From assembly GCA_963790335.1 (NCBI GenBank), contig CAWBOB010000008.1:558001-622000 (forward strand): a DNA stretch of 64,000 nucleotides, read 5' to 3'. Below the pieces are notes generated by a model, which did not search any database, had not been told where the DNA came from, and worked only from the letters and a program-made list of their open reading frames with translations. The position numbers and the translations under genes were made by a program. Source of the DNA: JAOUEA01 sp963790335 (GTDB lineage: Bacteria > Actinomycetota > UBA4738 > HRBIN12). Below are positions 26,970 through 35,282 of the stretch, piece by piece. Within the stretch, counting starts at the first letter, position 1. Every line of letters begins with the position of its first letter.

Positions 26970-29057
26970 ATGATGCACGGCGCCGGGCATACCGACGAGC
27001 GCAAGGCGGCCCACCGAGAAGGCCCCTCCGACGCGACCGAGACTGGCCGCACGGACGATGCCCATCACGCGGGCGATCGCGGATCTCACGCCGCACACGC
27101 GGACCACGCAACGATGTTCCGCGATCGCTTCTGGCTGACGGTGGCCCTGACGGTTCCGGTCATCTACTTCAGCGAGATGTTCCAGATGCTCCTGGACTAT
27201 CGGGCGCCCTCGTTCCTGGGCAGCGAGCTGATCCCGCCGGTGCTGGGAACGGTGATCTTCCTCTACGGCGGTTGGCCCTTCCTGACTGGCGCCGTCTCGG
27301 AGGCTCGGGATCGCCGGCCGGGCATGATGTTGCTGATCGCGCTCGCCATCACCGTTGCCTTCGCCGCGAGCGTGGCGACCGAGCTCGGTGCCTTCGACCT
27401 GGATTTCTGGTGGGAGCTCGCAGCCCTGATCGCCATCATGCTGCTCGGCCACTGGCAGGAGATGAAGGCCGTCGGCCAAGCGAGCGGTGCGCTCGACGCG
27501 CTCGCGGCGCTGCTTCCTGACGAGGCCGAGCGCGTGACCGGATCCACCACCGAGACGGTCCCGGTGGCCGAGCTCGTCGAGGGCGATGTCGTGCTCGTTC
27601 GTCCGGGCGCACGCATCCCGGCCGACGGCGAGGTGGTCGAGGGCGATGTCGAGGTCGACGAGTCGATGCTGACCGGGGAATCACGGCCGGTACCCAAGTC
27701 GGTGGGGGATCGTGTCGTGGCGGGAGCGGTCGTCGCCGACGCCTCCGTTCGGGTCCGGGTCGATGCGGTGGGCGACGCCACCGCGCTGGCGGGGATCCGG
27801 CGTCTCGTCGAGTCGGCGCAGACATCGAAGTCGCGCGCTCAGGCATTGGCCGACCGGGCTGCCGGCTTCCTCTTCTACGTCGCGACCGCGGCCGGCGTCG
27901 TCACCTACCTCGCATGGACCGTGCTCGGCGAGCCGCGCAGCGCGGTCGAGCGGACGGTCACCGTGCTCGTGATCGCGTGTCCGCACGCACTCGGGCTTGC
28001 GATCCCGCTCGTGATCTCGATCTCCACGGCGCTCTCGGCCCGCAACGGCATCCTGGTCAAGGATCGCCTCGCGCTCGAACGCACCCGTGAGGTCGACGTC
28101 GTGCTGTTCGACAAGACCGGCACGCTGACGGCGGCCAACCACGTCGTGACCGACTCGATGGCGCTCGATGGTGACGCCGACGCCATGCTGCGGATCGCCG
28201 GTTCGGTGGAGGCCGACAGCGAACATCCGCTCGCGCGTGCGATCGCCTCCGCCGCCGAGCAACTCGGCGAGGTGCCACGGGCCGAGGGGTTCCGGTCGAT
28301 GACCGGACGCGGCGTCGAGGCGACCGTCGAGGGGCGCTCCATCGCCGTCGGCGGACCGACGCTCCTTCGTGACCGTTCGATCACGGTTCCGAGGAAGCTC
28401 GACCCGAAGACGGCCGAGTGGTCGGATCGGGGGGCGGCTGTCCTCTACGTCGTGCAGGGCGCCGACGTGCTGGGCGCGATGGCGCTCGAAGACGAGGTGA
28501 GGTCCGAGTCGCAACAGGCGGTCGATGCGTTGCACGAGCTCGGCATCACGGTTGCGATGATCACCGGAGACGCCAAGCCCGTCGCCGAGGCGGTCGCGCG
28601 TGAGCTGGGCATCGACGAGGTCTACGCCGAGGTGCTCCCCGAGGACAAGGACGCGGCCGTGATCGACCTGCAGCGCCGCGGGCACACCGTGGCCATGGTC
28701 GGCGACGGAGTCAACGATGCGCCGGCCCTGGCTCGTGCGGACGTGGGCATCGCGATCGGCGCCGGCACCGATGTCGCGATCGAGTCAGCGGGGGTCGTGC
28801 TCGTCTCCGACGATCCTCGCGCCGTCGTGGACGTCATCGACCTGTCGAAGGCCAGCTACCGCAAGATGGTCCAGAACCTCGTGTGGGCCACCGGGTACAA
28901 CGCCGTCGCCATCCCGCTCGCTGCGGGGGTGCTCGCATGGGCCGGCATCACGCTGGCTCCCGCGGTCGGCGCCGTGCTCATGAGCGTGTCGACGATCGTC
29001 GTCGCGCTCAACGCACAGCTCCTGCGCAAGCTCCGGCTCGGGCGGGCAGGCACCTGA
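26970..29057 (+). CDS. copB: CopB-type heavy-metal P-type ATPase
   Basis: P1B-type metal export ATPase, 695 residues. The N-terminus (1-48) is His/Asp-rich (HHAGDRGSHAAHADHA) with no CxxC metal domain. The intramembrane metal motif is CPH (IACPHALG, about 335), the mark of the CopB (P1B-3) group, not CPC. Phosphorylation motif DKTGTLT lies near 380, with TGES, TGD and GDGVNDAPAL also present. Such pumps export Cu(I)/Cu(II) or silver. GGAGGAG precedes the ATG, and a CsoR-like operator lies in the promoter, but no csoR or chaperone gene is nearby. Confidence 0.93.
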   Translation: MMHGAGHTDERKAAHREGPSDATETGRTDDAHHAGDRGSHAAHADHATMFRDRFWLTVALTVPVIYFSEMFQMLLDYRAPSFLGSELIPPVLGTVIFLYGGWPFLTGAVSEARDRRPGMMLLIALAITVAFAASVATELGAFDLDFWWELAALIAIMLLGHWQEMKAVGQASGALDALAALLPDEAERVTGSTTETVPVAELVEGDVVLVRPGARIPADGEVVEGDVEVDESMLTGESRPVPKSVGDRVVAGAVVADASVRVRVDAVGDATALAGIRRLVESAQTSKSRAQALADRAAGFLFYVATAAGVVTYLAWTVLGEPRSAVERTVTVLVIACPHALGLAIPLVISISTALSARNGILVKDRLALERTREVDVVLFDKTGTLTAANHVVTDSMALDGDADAMLRIAGSVEADSEHPLARAIASAAEQLGEVPRAEGFRSMTGRGVEATVEGRSIAVGGPTLLRDRSITVPRKLDPKTAEWSDRGAAVLYVVQGADVLGAMALEDEVRSESQQAVDALHELGITVAMITGDAKPVAEAVARELGIDEVYAEVLPEDKDAAVIDLQRRGHTVAMVGDGVNDAPALARADVGIAIGAGTDVAIESAGVVLVSDDPRAVVDVIDLSKASYRKMVQNLVWATGYNAVAIPLAAGVLAWAGITLAPAVGAVLMSVSTIVVALNAQLLRKLRLGRAGT

Positions 29058-29065
29058 GGATGGGG

Positions 29066-29108
29066 TTGACGAACGGTTCATGCCAAGACAATACTTAACC
29101 GTATGGTT
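29066..29108 (+). promoter_or_regulatory. Promoter and candidate ArsR operator, near-leaderless
   Basis: TTGACG (29066-29071) and AATACT (29090-29095) are 18 bases apart, with ATG 7 bases further. AACCGTATGGTT (29097-29108) is an inverted repeat that contains the start codon itself, a likely autorepressor site. Confidence 0.55.
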
Positions 29109-29504
29109 CAGTCTCAGACGCTCGATCGGACGTTGTCGGCCCTCTCGGACCCGACGCGCCGCGAGATCCTCGAGCGCCTCTCGGTGGGACCCGCATCGAT
29201 CAGCGAGCTCGCACAGCCGACCGGCATCTCGCTCCCCGGGGTCATGAAGCACGTGCGCATCCTGGAGCAGGCGCACCTCGTGACCACGCTGAAGCGAGGG
29301 CGCACTCGCGAATGCCGACTCGACGCCGAACCGATGGACGACGTCACGTCGTGGATCGAGGCGCGCCGGCGTGAATGGGAACGGCGATTCGACCGACTCG
29401 AAGCGATGCTCGTGGACACGGAGAGAGCCGGGCTACCGGTCGACTCGACGGAGTTCGACGCACGGCATGACACCGACACGGAAGGGAGAGTCGACGATGG
29501 CTGA
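29103..29504 (+). CDS. ArsR-family regulator of an AHSA1 cassette
   Basis: A 133-residue winged-helix repressor: LSDPTRREILERLSVG, then the recognition region SLPGVMKHVRILEQAHLV and the wing KRGRTRECRL. There is no Cys-rich metal site, so it is of the SdpR-like group that pairs with SRPBCC proteins. The start lies inside an inverted repeat, and the gene is probably leaderless and autoregulated. It overlaps the AHSA1 gene by 8 bases, and a hydrolase follows, forming a three-gene cassette. Confidence 0.9.
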   Translation: MVQSQTLDRTLSALSDPTRREILERLSVGPASISELAQPTGISLPGVMKHVRILEQAHLVTTLKRGRTRECRLDAEPMDDVTSWIEARRREWERRFDRLEAMLVDTERAGLPVDSTEFDARHDTDTEGRVDDG

Positions 29505-30021
29505 CGCGACACCACCCGAGGGCGTGGTCTCCGCTGCGTCCGACGCCGAAGGGATCGTGATCGTCCGCGTCTTCGACGCGCCGCGAGAGCTGGTCTTCAA
29601 GGCGTGGACCGAACCGGAGCGATTCGCTTCGTGGTTCGGCGAGCACGGATCATCGATCCCGCTCGAGCGCATCACCATGGACGCACGACCCGGTGGCGCG
29701 TGGAGCGCCGTGATGCTGCACGGTCCCGACCGCATCGAGATCCCGTTCGCGGGCGAGTTCCGAGAGGTCGTGGAACCCGAGCGGGTGGTGTTGACGCTCG
29801 CCGAGCCTGATGACCCCCACGCCGCGGACAACGTCGAAGTGCTGACCGCCGAGTTCCGTGACCTCGGCGATGGCAGGACCGAGATGACGTTCACACAGCG
29901 CGGCGGCAACCTGCCGGCCGACGAGTACTCGCGGGCGATGCGCGGCTCGCTGATCTTCTTCGAGCGCTTGGCCGAGCACGTCGGCGGAGAGCTCAAGGCG
30001 CGCCACGACACCGACTCATGA
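29497..30021 (+). CDS. SRPBCC (AHSA1-like) protein
   Basis: A 174-residue helix-grip protein of the AHSA1 branch (VRVFDAPRELVFKAWTEPERF near the start, then WSAVMLHGPD and TEMTFTQRGG). These proteins bind hydrophobic ligands in a deep cavity; bacterial members are mostly uncharacterised. GGAAGGGAGAG lies before ATG 29497, which overlaps the ArsR stop. Tight coupling with ArsR suggests that it acts on or binds the signal of the cassette. Confidence 0.88.
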   Translation: MADATPPEGVVSAASDAEGIVIVRVFDAPRELVFKAWTEPERFASWFGEHGSSIPLERITMDARPGGAWSAVMLHGPDRIEIPFAGEFREVVEPERVVLTLAEPDDPHAADNVEVLTAEFRDLGDGRTEMTFTQRGGNLPADEYSRAMRGSLIFFERLAEHVGGELKARHDTDS

Positions 30022-30034
30022 GGGGAGCCCACAC

Positions 30035-30808
30035 ATGGAGTCCGTGAAGTCACACGACGGAACGAGCATCGCGTTCGACAGACTCGGCGCGGGGCCGCCG
30101 GTCGTGTTGGTGTGCGGCGGCTCCGTCGATCGCACGTCGAACGCTCCGGTTGCCGAGCTGCTCGCAGAGCGGTTCACCGTCTTCAACTTCGACCGTCGAG
30201 CGCGCGGCGACAGCGGCGACACGCCTCCGTACGCCGTGGAGCGCGAGGTGGAGGACATCGACGCCGTCATCGGGGCAGCGGGAGGCTATGCCCGCCTGTA
30301 TGGAACCTCGTCGGGTGCGGCCCTGGCGCTCGAGGCCGCGGCCACAGGGCTCGACATCACGAAGCTCGCGCTGTGGGAGCCGCCGTACATCCCCGACGGC
30401 ATGCCTCGGCCGCCGGCGGACACCGCCGAGACGTTCACCGAGCTGGTCGAGGCGGGCCGACGCGGCGACGCGGTCGAGCACTTCATGTCGAAGGTGGTCG
30501 GGCTTCCCGACGAGTTCGTGGCACAGGCACGCTCCGCGCCCTTCTGGCCGCAGCAGGAAGCGTTGGCGCACACGCTCGCCTACGACGCGACGATCATGGG
30601 TGAGTACGTGCTACCCGTGGATCGCGCGGCCTCGGTCAAGGTCCCGACGATCGTGATGGCCGGCACCGCGAGCTTCCCCTGGATGAGCGAGACCGCGCGC
30701 GCCCTGGCCGAGATCATCCCCGACGGTGAGCTCCGCCTGCTCGACGATCAGACGCACGACGTCGCCCCCCACGTCATGGCGGCGGTCCTCGTGGAGTTCT
30801 TCGCCTGA
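30035..30808 (+). CDS. Alpha/beta hydrolase of the ArsR-AHSA1 cassette
   Basis: A 257-residue hydrolase. VVLVCGGSVDR is the oxyanion region, FDRRARGDSGD follows, and the nucleophile elbow is YGTSSGAA (Ser). The late strand IVMAGTASFPWMSE and DDQTHDVAPH supply acid and His. AGGGGAGC precedes the ATG 14 bases after the AHSA1 gene. It resembles small esterase-like actinobacterial proteins. Its end converges on a VOC gene. Confidence 0.86.
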   Translation: MESVKSHDGTSIAFDRLGAGPPVVLVCGGSVDRTSNAPVAELLAERFTVFNFDRRARGDSGDTPPYAVEREVEDIDAVIGAAGGYARLYGTSSGAALALEAAATGLDITKLALWEPPYIPDGMPRPPADTAETFTELVEAGRRGDAVEHFMSKVVGLPDEFVAQARSAPFWPQQEALAHTLAYDATIMGEYVLPVDRAASVKVPTIVMAGTASFPWMSETARALAEIIPDGELRLLDDQTHDVAPHVMAAVLVEFFA

Positions 30809-30832
30809 CGGTCGGCGCGGCCGGCGACCGCG

Positions 30833-31252
30833 CTACCGGTCCTCGGGAGCGGGACGTTCCTGCAACACCCAGCCGTTGCCGTCGGGGTCGTCGAAGAAGA
30901 CGAACGAGTTCCATGGTCCGCCCTTGCCGTCGACCAAGCCGCTCTCTTCGAAATGCTGCACCGGGCTCATCTCGAGTCCGCGGCCGGCCAGCTCCTCGCG
31001 CGCGGCCTCGATGTCGTCGACGACGAGCTGCGGACCCTGCAGGGAGCCGGGCTCGGACCTGGTGATGCCCGTGCCGACCATGATCGAGCACGCCGAACCG
31101 GGGGGCGTGAGCTGCACCACCCGGATGCCTTCCATCGGCGAGTCATCGACATCGACCACGAACCCGAGCCGGTCGGCGTAGAACGCCTTCGCGCGATCCA
31201 CGTCGGTGACGGGCACGGGAAGCAGCTCCAGCTTCAGGTCCATGGTCGGCAT
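30833..31252 (-). CDS. VOC-family protein, last gene of second ArsR cassette
   Basis: A 139-residue glyoxalase-fold protein: LLPVPVTDVDRAKAFYADRLGF in the first half, and QLVVDDIEAAREELAGRGL with FFDDPDGNGWVLQE in the second. CAGGGAG lies before ATG 31252. It lies 12 bases after the PhnB-like gene on the minus strand, so four genes (ArsR, AHSA1, PhnB-like, VOC) form one operon. Ligand unknown. Confidence 0.88.
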   Translation of the reverse strand: MPTMDLKLELLPVPVTDVDRAKAFYADRLGFVVDVDDSPMEGIRVVQLTPPGSACSIMVGTGITRSEPGSLQGPQLVVDDIEAAREELAGRGLEMSPVQHFEESGLVDGKGGPWNSFVFFDDPDGNGWVLQERPAPEDR

Positions 31253-31264
31253 CGCTCCCTGCGG

Positions 31265-31741
31265 TCAGGCGGCGTCGGCCGCGTCTTCCAACGTCTTGAT
31301 CTCGATCTTGCTCATCTGCAGCATCGCCTGCATCGCCGCCTGCGAGCGGGCCGGGACGGGGTCACCCAACAGCTCGCCCAGCCTATCGGGAACGATCTGC
31401 CAGCTGAGGCCGAACCGATCCTTGAGCCACCCGCACTGGCCCTCCTCGCCGCCATCCTCGACTAGCCGGTCCCAGAAGTGATCGACCTCTTCCTGGTCCT
31501 TGCAGCGGACGACGAACGAGATCGCCTCGGTGAACGTGAACTCCGGGCCGCCGTTCAACGCGGTGTACTCCTGGCCTTCGAGCGTGAAGTTCACCGTCAT
31601 GACGGCGCCGGCGGGACCCGGCGATCCTTCCGGGTATCGCGCCACGTTGGTGATCTCGGCGTCGTCGAACAGGGAGACGTAGAAGCTCGCGGCTTCCTCG
31701 GCCTGGTCGTCGAACCACAGCATCGGGCTGATCTTCTGCAT
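31265..31741 (-). CDS. PhnB-like / VOC superfamily protein
   Basis: A 158-residue protein of the PhnB (3-demethylubiquinone methyltransferase-like VOC) family. It begins with ISPMLWFDDQAEEAASFYVSLF and has FVVRCKDQEEVDHFWDRL and the conserved GWLKDRFGLSWQIVP; the tail MLQMSKIEIKTLEDA is typical. These proteins are widespread and commonly encoded with ArsR and AHSA1 genes, as here. AGAAGGAGG precedes the ATG. Reaction unknown. Confidence 0.88.
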   Translation of the reverse strand: MQKISPMLWFDDQAEEAASFYVSLFDDAEITNVARYPEGSPGPAGAVMTVNFTLEGQEYTALNGGPEFTFTEAISFVVRCKDQEEVDHFWDRLVEDGGEEGQCGWLKDRFGLSWQIVPDRLGELLGDPVPARSQAAMQAMLQMSKIEIKTLEDAADAA

Positions 31742-31792
31742 CGGTGCCTCCTTCTCGGTGTTCGTGTGGTGTGCTGGAGTCGCGCTGTTCGG

Positions 31793-32272
31793 TCAGCCGG
31801 TGACCTGCTTCGCGAGCAGTTCCTCGAGGCGGTCGTACCCGTCGTTCATGCCATCGGCCATGCCCGACTGCACCATGCCGTCGCGGTCCTCGATCGACTG
31901 GAAGACCGTGTTCGTGTGGACCACGGTCTTGCCGTCGCGCTCCTCGAACGTGACGGTGTCGAGCGACACATGTCCCGGCACGCCCTCGTACTCGAAGGTC
32001 TGCACGATGCCGTCGAGCGATGGTTCCCCGTGGAAGACGCCATGGAACCAGTGCTCGTCGCCGCCGTCTCCGACGTGCAGGTAACGGTAGGAACCGCCGT
32101 CGCGCATGTCGAAGCGGTCCACCTTCATCGTGTACTGCCGCGGCCCCAGCCACTGCGTGAGGAGGTCGATGTCGGTGAACGCGCGGAAGAGCAGCTCGCG
32201 CGGCGCGTTGAACTCCCGCTCGGTCAAGACCTGCGGAACGCCCGGCTCCGCAGTCACCTTCAGCTCGGTCAT
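31793..32272 (-). CDS. SRPBCC (AHSA1-like) protein, second cassette
   Basis: A 159-residue AHSA1 protein: LTEREFNAPRELLFRAFTD at the start, WLGPRQYTMKVDRFDMRDGG and HVSLDTVTFEERDGKT later. AAGGAG precedes ATG 32272, which overlaps the ArsR stop by ATGA, giving translational coupling. This is the same gene pairing as at 29.1-30.0 kb but with lower resemblance between the copies than a recent duplication would give. Confidence 0.88.
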   Translation of the reverse strand: MTELKVTAEPGVPQVLTEREFNAPRELLFRAFTDIDLLTQWLGPRQYTMKVDRFDMRDGGSYRYLHVGDGGDEHWFHGVFHGEPSLDGIVQTFEYEGVPGHVSLDTVTFEERDGKTVVHTNTVFQSIEDRDGMVQSGMADGMNDGYDRLEELLAKQVTG

Positions 32273-32661
32273 GGTGTGCTCCTTCCTGTCGGATCGCTCC
32301 CCTGGTCGGGGATCAGCGATCGATCGGTCTCGGTTCGTTGCAGGGTCTCGAGGAGCTCGTCCAGTCGTTCGTAGCTCTCCTCCCAGTACTCGCGGTAGCC
32401 GGCGAGCCACACGGCAGCCTCCTTCATCGGCTCCGCCTCGAGATGACTGAGGCGGGCGGTCGCTCGACGCGTTCGCGAGATCAGCCCGGCTCGCTCGAGC
32501 ACCTTGAGGTGGCGGGAGATCGCCGGCTGCGACACCGTGAACGGCACAGTGAGCTGCGCGACCGTCGCTTCCCCCTCGGCCAGACGCGTGAGGATCGCCC
32601 GGCGGGTCGGGTCGGCAAGTGCCCCGAACACCCGGTCGAGCTCCACCTCGGTCGTGACCAT
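32269..32661 (-). CDS. ArsR-family regulator, second AHSA1 cassette
   Basis: A 130-residue repressor: VFGALADPTRRAILTRLAEGE, FTVSQPAISRHLKVLERAGLI (helix-turn-helix) and the wing RTRRATARLSHL. No metal-binding Cys pair is visible. A 32-base near-palindrome overlaps the -10 and the start of transcription upstream, so autorepression is likely. It leads the four-gene minus-strand operon that faces the first ArsR cassette. Confidence 0.92.
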   Translation of the reverse strand: MVTTEVELDRVFGALADPTRRAILTRLAEGEATVAQLTVPFTVSQPAISRHLKVLERAGLISRTRRATARLSHLEAEPMKEAAVWLAGYREYWEESYERLDELLETLQRTETDRSLIPDQGSDPTGRSTP

Positions 32662-32676
32662 CCATCCTCACCTTGC

Positions 32677-32730
32677 ATAACTGGTTCCTTCTAGAAGGGA
32701 CAAGTTATAGAAGCAGACGTGACATGTCAA
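32677..32730 (-). promoter_or_regulatory. ArsR promoter with 32-bp near-palindromic operator
   Basis: On the minus strand TTGACA (32730-32725), 17 bases, then TAACTT (32707-32702). The operator spans 32677-32708, with arms starting ATAACT and a centre CCTTCTAGAAGG; 28 of 32 positions are symmetric. It covers the -10 and the transcript start. Confidence 0.75.
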
Positions 32731-32754
32731 GGCCACGCCGCCAGGCGGGCCGCG

Positions 32755-32760
32755 TACCAT
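32755..32760 (+). promoter_or_regulatory. -10 element TACCAT, leaderless start
   Basis: TACCAT ends 7 bases before the histidine kinase ATG at 32768, with no ribosome-binding site. Confidence 0.45.
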
Positions 32761-32767
32761 CGCGGCC

Positions 32768-34066
32768 ATGCCGCGCCGCTCCGACTCTCTGCTGCGTCCC
32801 ATGCTCGTGTTCGCGGTGCTGGCGCTCGCCGCGCTCGCGTTGGTGGCTGCCGCCGGCATCGTGGTCGTGCGCCGGCTCGCCACCGACCAGGCGCTCGCCG
32901 AGGCTCGTCAGCTCACCGAGGTCTCGGCTCGCGTTGTGCAACAGCGGGTGAGCGAGCCGTTGCTCACCGGTGACGCCGACAGCTCGGCGCTCGTGGCGAG
33001 CGCGGTCACGAACGCGGTGCTGCACGAGCCGGTCGTGCGCGTGAAGATCTGGACCCGAGACGGGGAGATCGTCTACTCCGACGAGCCGGCACTGATCGGC
33101 AGCCGGTACCCGCTGGGCGACGAGGACGCGGCGGTGCTCGATCACGGCGGGGTCGAGGCGGAGGTCTCGGATCTCAGCGCGCCCGAGAACCGCTTCGAGC
33201 GGCCGTTCGGTGAGCTGCTCGAGGTCTACACCAGGATCGAGACGCCTGGCGGCACGCCGCTGCTCTTCGAGACCTACCAGCTCGCGTCGAGTCTCGCGGA
33301 GCGCCGGCGCGAGCTGCTGTCGACGTTCGCGCCGGTGCTGGTCGCCACCTTGCTCGCCCTGGCGCTGCTGATGGTCCCGATCGCCTGGATCCTCGCGCGA
33401 CGCGTTCGAGCTGCACAGCTCGAACGCGAGCGGCTGATGCAGCAGATGCTCGACGCCTCTGACCGCGAGCGGCGGCGCATCGCAGGCGAGGTGCACGACG
33501 GACCCGTGCAGGAGCTCGCCGGCCTGTCGATGAGACTGTCGGCGTCGGCCGAGCAGATCGAGGATCATGCGGCGAGCGACGTCGTGCGCGACTCGGCGGC
33601 CGCCGTTCGAGGCAGCGTTCGCACCCTGCGCTCGGCGATCGTGGGCATCTACCCGCCGAACCTGCAGCAGGCCGGCCTGTCCGCCTCGCTCTCGGACCTG
33701 GTCGCGCGCCTCGAGCCGTACGGCATCGAGGGAACGCTGCACCTCGACGGCGTCACCGAGTTCGGCCCTGACGTCGACGCGTCGATCTACCGTGCGTGTC
33801 AGGAGGCGCTGCGCAACGTCGAGGAGCACGCCGATGCCCGCACCGCGCGCGTCTCGGTGCGGCGCGAGGGTGCTCGCGCGATCCTCGAGGTCGTCGACGA
33901 CGGCCGCGGCATCACCGATGCCGAGCGCGCCACCGCTCGCGACCAGGGCCATCTCGGACTGCAGGTGATGACCGATCTCGCCCGAGACGCCGGCGGGACC
34001 TTCACGGTGGATGCAGGCGACGGCCGGAGCGGGACCGCGGTGCGCATGGAGGTGCCGATCCGATGA
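32768..34066 (+). CDS. NarL-type sensor histidine kinase (HisKA_3)
   Basis: Membrane kinase of 432 residues. TM1 is at about 12-34 and TM2 near 193-215, with an extracellular sensor of about 155 residues between them (VRVKIWTRDGEIVYSDE resembles a PAS/Cache-like strand set). The dimerisation helix has the phospho-acceptor His in RRRIAGEVHDGPVQ, and the ATPase domain shows CQEALRNVEEHA and VVDDGRGI. No heme-binding GAF domain as in DevS is seen. It probably starts leaderless. The regulator overlaps its stop by ATGA. Likely targets are the two secreted proteins downstream. Confidence 0.93.
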   Translation: MPRRSDSLLRPMLVFAVLALAALALVAAAGIVVVRRLATDQALAEARQLTEVSARVVQQRVSEPLLTGDADSSALVASAVTNAVLHEPVVRVKIWTRDGEIVYSDEPALIGSRYPLGDEDAAVLDHGGVEAEVSDLSAPENRFERPFGELLEVYTRIETPGGTPLLFETYQLASSLAERRRELLSTFAPVLVATLLALALLMVPIAWILARRVRAAQLERERLMQQMLDASDRERRRIAGEVHDGPVQELAGLSMRLSASAEQIEDHAASDVVRDSAAAVRGSVRTLRSAIVGIYPPNLQQAGLSASLSDLVARLEPYGIEGTLHLDGVTEFGPDVDASIYRACQEALRNVEEHADARTARVSVRREGARAILEVVDDGRGITDAERATARDQGHLGLQVMTDLARDAGGTFTVDAGDGRSGTAVRMEVPIR

Positions 34067-34710
34067 CCTCGCCCGAAGGCGTACCGATCCGCGTCGCCAT
34101 CGCCGACGACCACAAGGTGGTCCGGGTCGGGCTCGAGCAGCTGCTGGCGACGTTCGGCGATGTGGAGACCGTCGGTGCGGCATCGGGAGGCGCCGACGCG
34201 ATCGCGCTCTGCGAGCGGGAACGGCCCGACGTGCTGCTGCTCGACCTCTCCATGCCCGACGTCGACGGCATCGAGGTGACACGCCGGCTGCGCGATGCGG
34301 CCGTGCCCACGCGCGTGGTGGTCTTCACGTCGTTCTCCGACCGGGACCGCATCGTGCGGGCCCTCGACGCCGGCGCCATCGGGTACCTGCTGAAGGACGC
34401 GGAGCCCGACGAGATCCACGGGGCGATCCAGGCCGCGGCACGAGGTGGCTCGCCCCTCGCCCCCCGCGCCGCGGCCGAGCTGCTGGCCGACCGCAGAGCT
34501 CGGCCGAGCGAGGTCGAGCTCACCGCCCGCGAGCGTGAGGTGCTGGGTCTCGTCGTCGAGGGCCTCGCGAACAAGCAGATCGCGCGGCGCATGGGCATCA
34601 GCGAGAAGACGGTGAAGGGCCATCTCACGAACCTCTTCCAGCGGATCGGGGTGGCCGATCGCACCCAGGCGGCGCTCTGGGCGGAACGCTCCGGCATCCT
34701 GCGCGACTGA
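34063..34710 (+). CDS. NarL/DosR-type response regulator
   Basis: A 215-residue regulator: IADDHKVVRVGLEQLL, the phospho-acceptor Asp in LLLDLSMPDVDG and Lys in YLLKDAEPDE. The LuxR-type helix-turn-helix is LTAREREVLGLVVEG, then SEKTVKGHLTNLFQRIGV, close to the DosR recognition region (EKTVK). ATG overlaps the kinase stop. Two CGGGAC-N4-GTCCCG sites downstream match the GGGAC-N4-GTCCC core of DosR boxes, so it probably activates both secreted-protein genes. That link is inference. Confidence 0.93.
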   Translation: MTSPEGVPIRVAIADDHKVVRVGLEQLLATFGDVETVGAASGGADAIALCERERPDVLLLDLSMPDVDGIEVTRRLRDAAVPTRVVVFTSFSDRDRIVRALDAGAIGYLLKDAEPDEIHGAIQAAARGGSPLAPRAAAELLADRRARPSEVELTAREREVLGLVVEGLANKQIARRMGISEKTVKGHLTNLFQRIGVADRTQAALWAERSGILRD

Positions 34711-34726
34711 GGTCTCGAGACCGTCG

Positions 34727-34771
34727 CGGGACGGAAGTCCCGTTGGTGAACCGGGCGACGGCCTGCACCAT
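34727..34771 (+). promoter_or_regulatory. DosR-like box and promoter of first secreted gene
   Basis: CGGGACGGAAGTCCCG (34727-34742) directly abuts a TTGGTG -35 (34743-34748). A 17-base spacer leads to CACCAT (34766-34771), 6 bases before ATG 34778. The site sits where a NarL-type activator would contact polymerase. Confidence 0.65.
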
Positions 34772-34777
34772 GCTCTT

Positions 34778-35169
34778 ATGCATCTCTTAACCCGACTCCG
34801 CCTCCGGTCCGCGGCGGCGTTCGCGCTCGCGTCGCGCTCGTCGTCGTCCTGGCGCCTGCGGCGGTCGCGGGCGAGAGCCGGCGCGGGAGCTGCTCCGGGG
34901 GCCCCGGGCACTGGCGGCTCGTGGTCGACCAGGTAGATGCGGGCACCCTGCGTATCCGGTTCCGCATCGAGGACGTGCCCGCGGGCCAGTCGTGGCAGGT
35001 CTTCCTCTCCGACGACGGCGTCAGGATCTTCAGCGGTCAGCGGGTGTCCGACAGCAACGGCGAGGTGCGCGTGAGGAGGCTCACCGCGAACCGAGCCGGC
35101 GCCGACACGATCGGCGCGAGCGGGGTCTCGGCGACCGGCATCACCTGCAGGGGTTCCCTGACGTTCTGA
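34778..35169 (+). pseudogene. Small secreted two-Cys protein, frameshift near 34833
   Basis: Reads MHLLTRLRLRSAAAFALA, then one missing base near 34833 moves the coherent frame (ALVVVLAPAAVAGES signal peptide, then RGSCSGGPGHWRLVV). The mature domain of about 95 residues has a Cys near its N-end (SCSG), GQSWQVFLSDDG, and ends TCRGSLTF. It is paralogous to the next gene: both share CSG, GQ[ST]W, IF.G.R and TC.GS.TF. A DosR-like box precedes it. Function unknown; the two Cys probably form a disulfide. Confidence 0.7.
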
Positions 35170-35185
35170 TCCCGACGTGAGGTCC

Positions 35186-35231
35186 CGGGACGGTCGTCCC
35201 GTTGTGACCGCGACCGTCCCCGTTCCAGCCT
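35186..35231 (+). promoter_or_regulatory. DosR-like box and promoter of second secreted gene
   Basis: CGGGACGGTCGTCCCG (35186-35201) abuts TTGTGA (35202-35207), and CAGCCT (35226-35231) is an 18-base-spaced -10. The box plus the next three bases (TTG) match the first site at 17 of 19 positions. Confidence 0.65.
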
Positions 35232-35282
35232 TGTGGAACACGACCGGACGCGCCGGTCGGATCCCGCAAGGAGGGACGGACG

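Noticed and set aside
29070..29078. GAACGGTTC as a second ArsR site
   Set aside because: Only four-base arms, and expected often by chance; the AACC-N4-GGTT site at the start codon is better placed.
34711..34722. GGTCTCGAGACC palindrome after the regulator stop
   Set aside because: Perfect but unrelated to the DosR-like repeat, absent before the second gene, and without promoter context.
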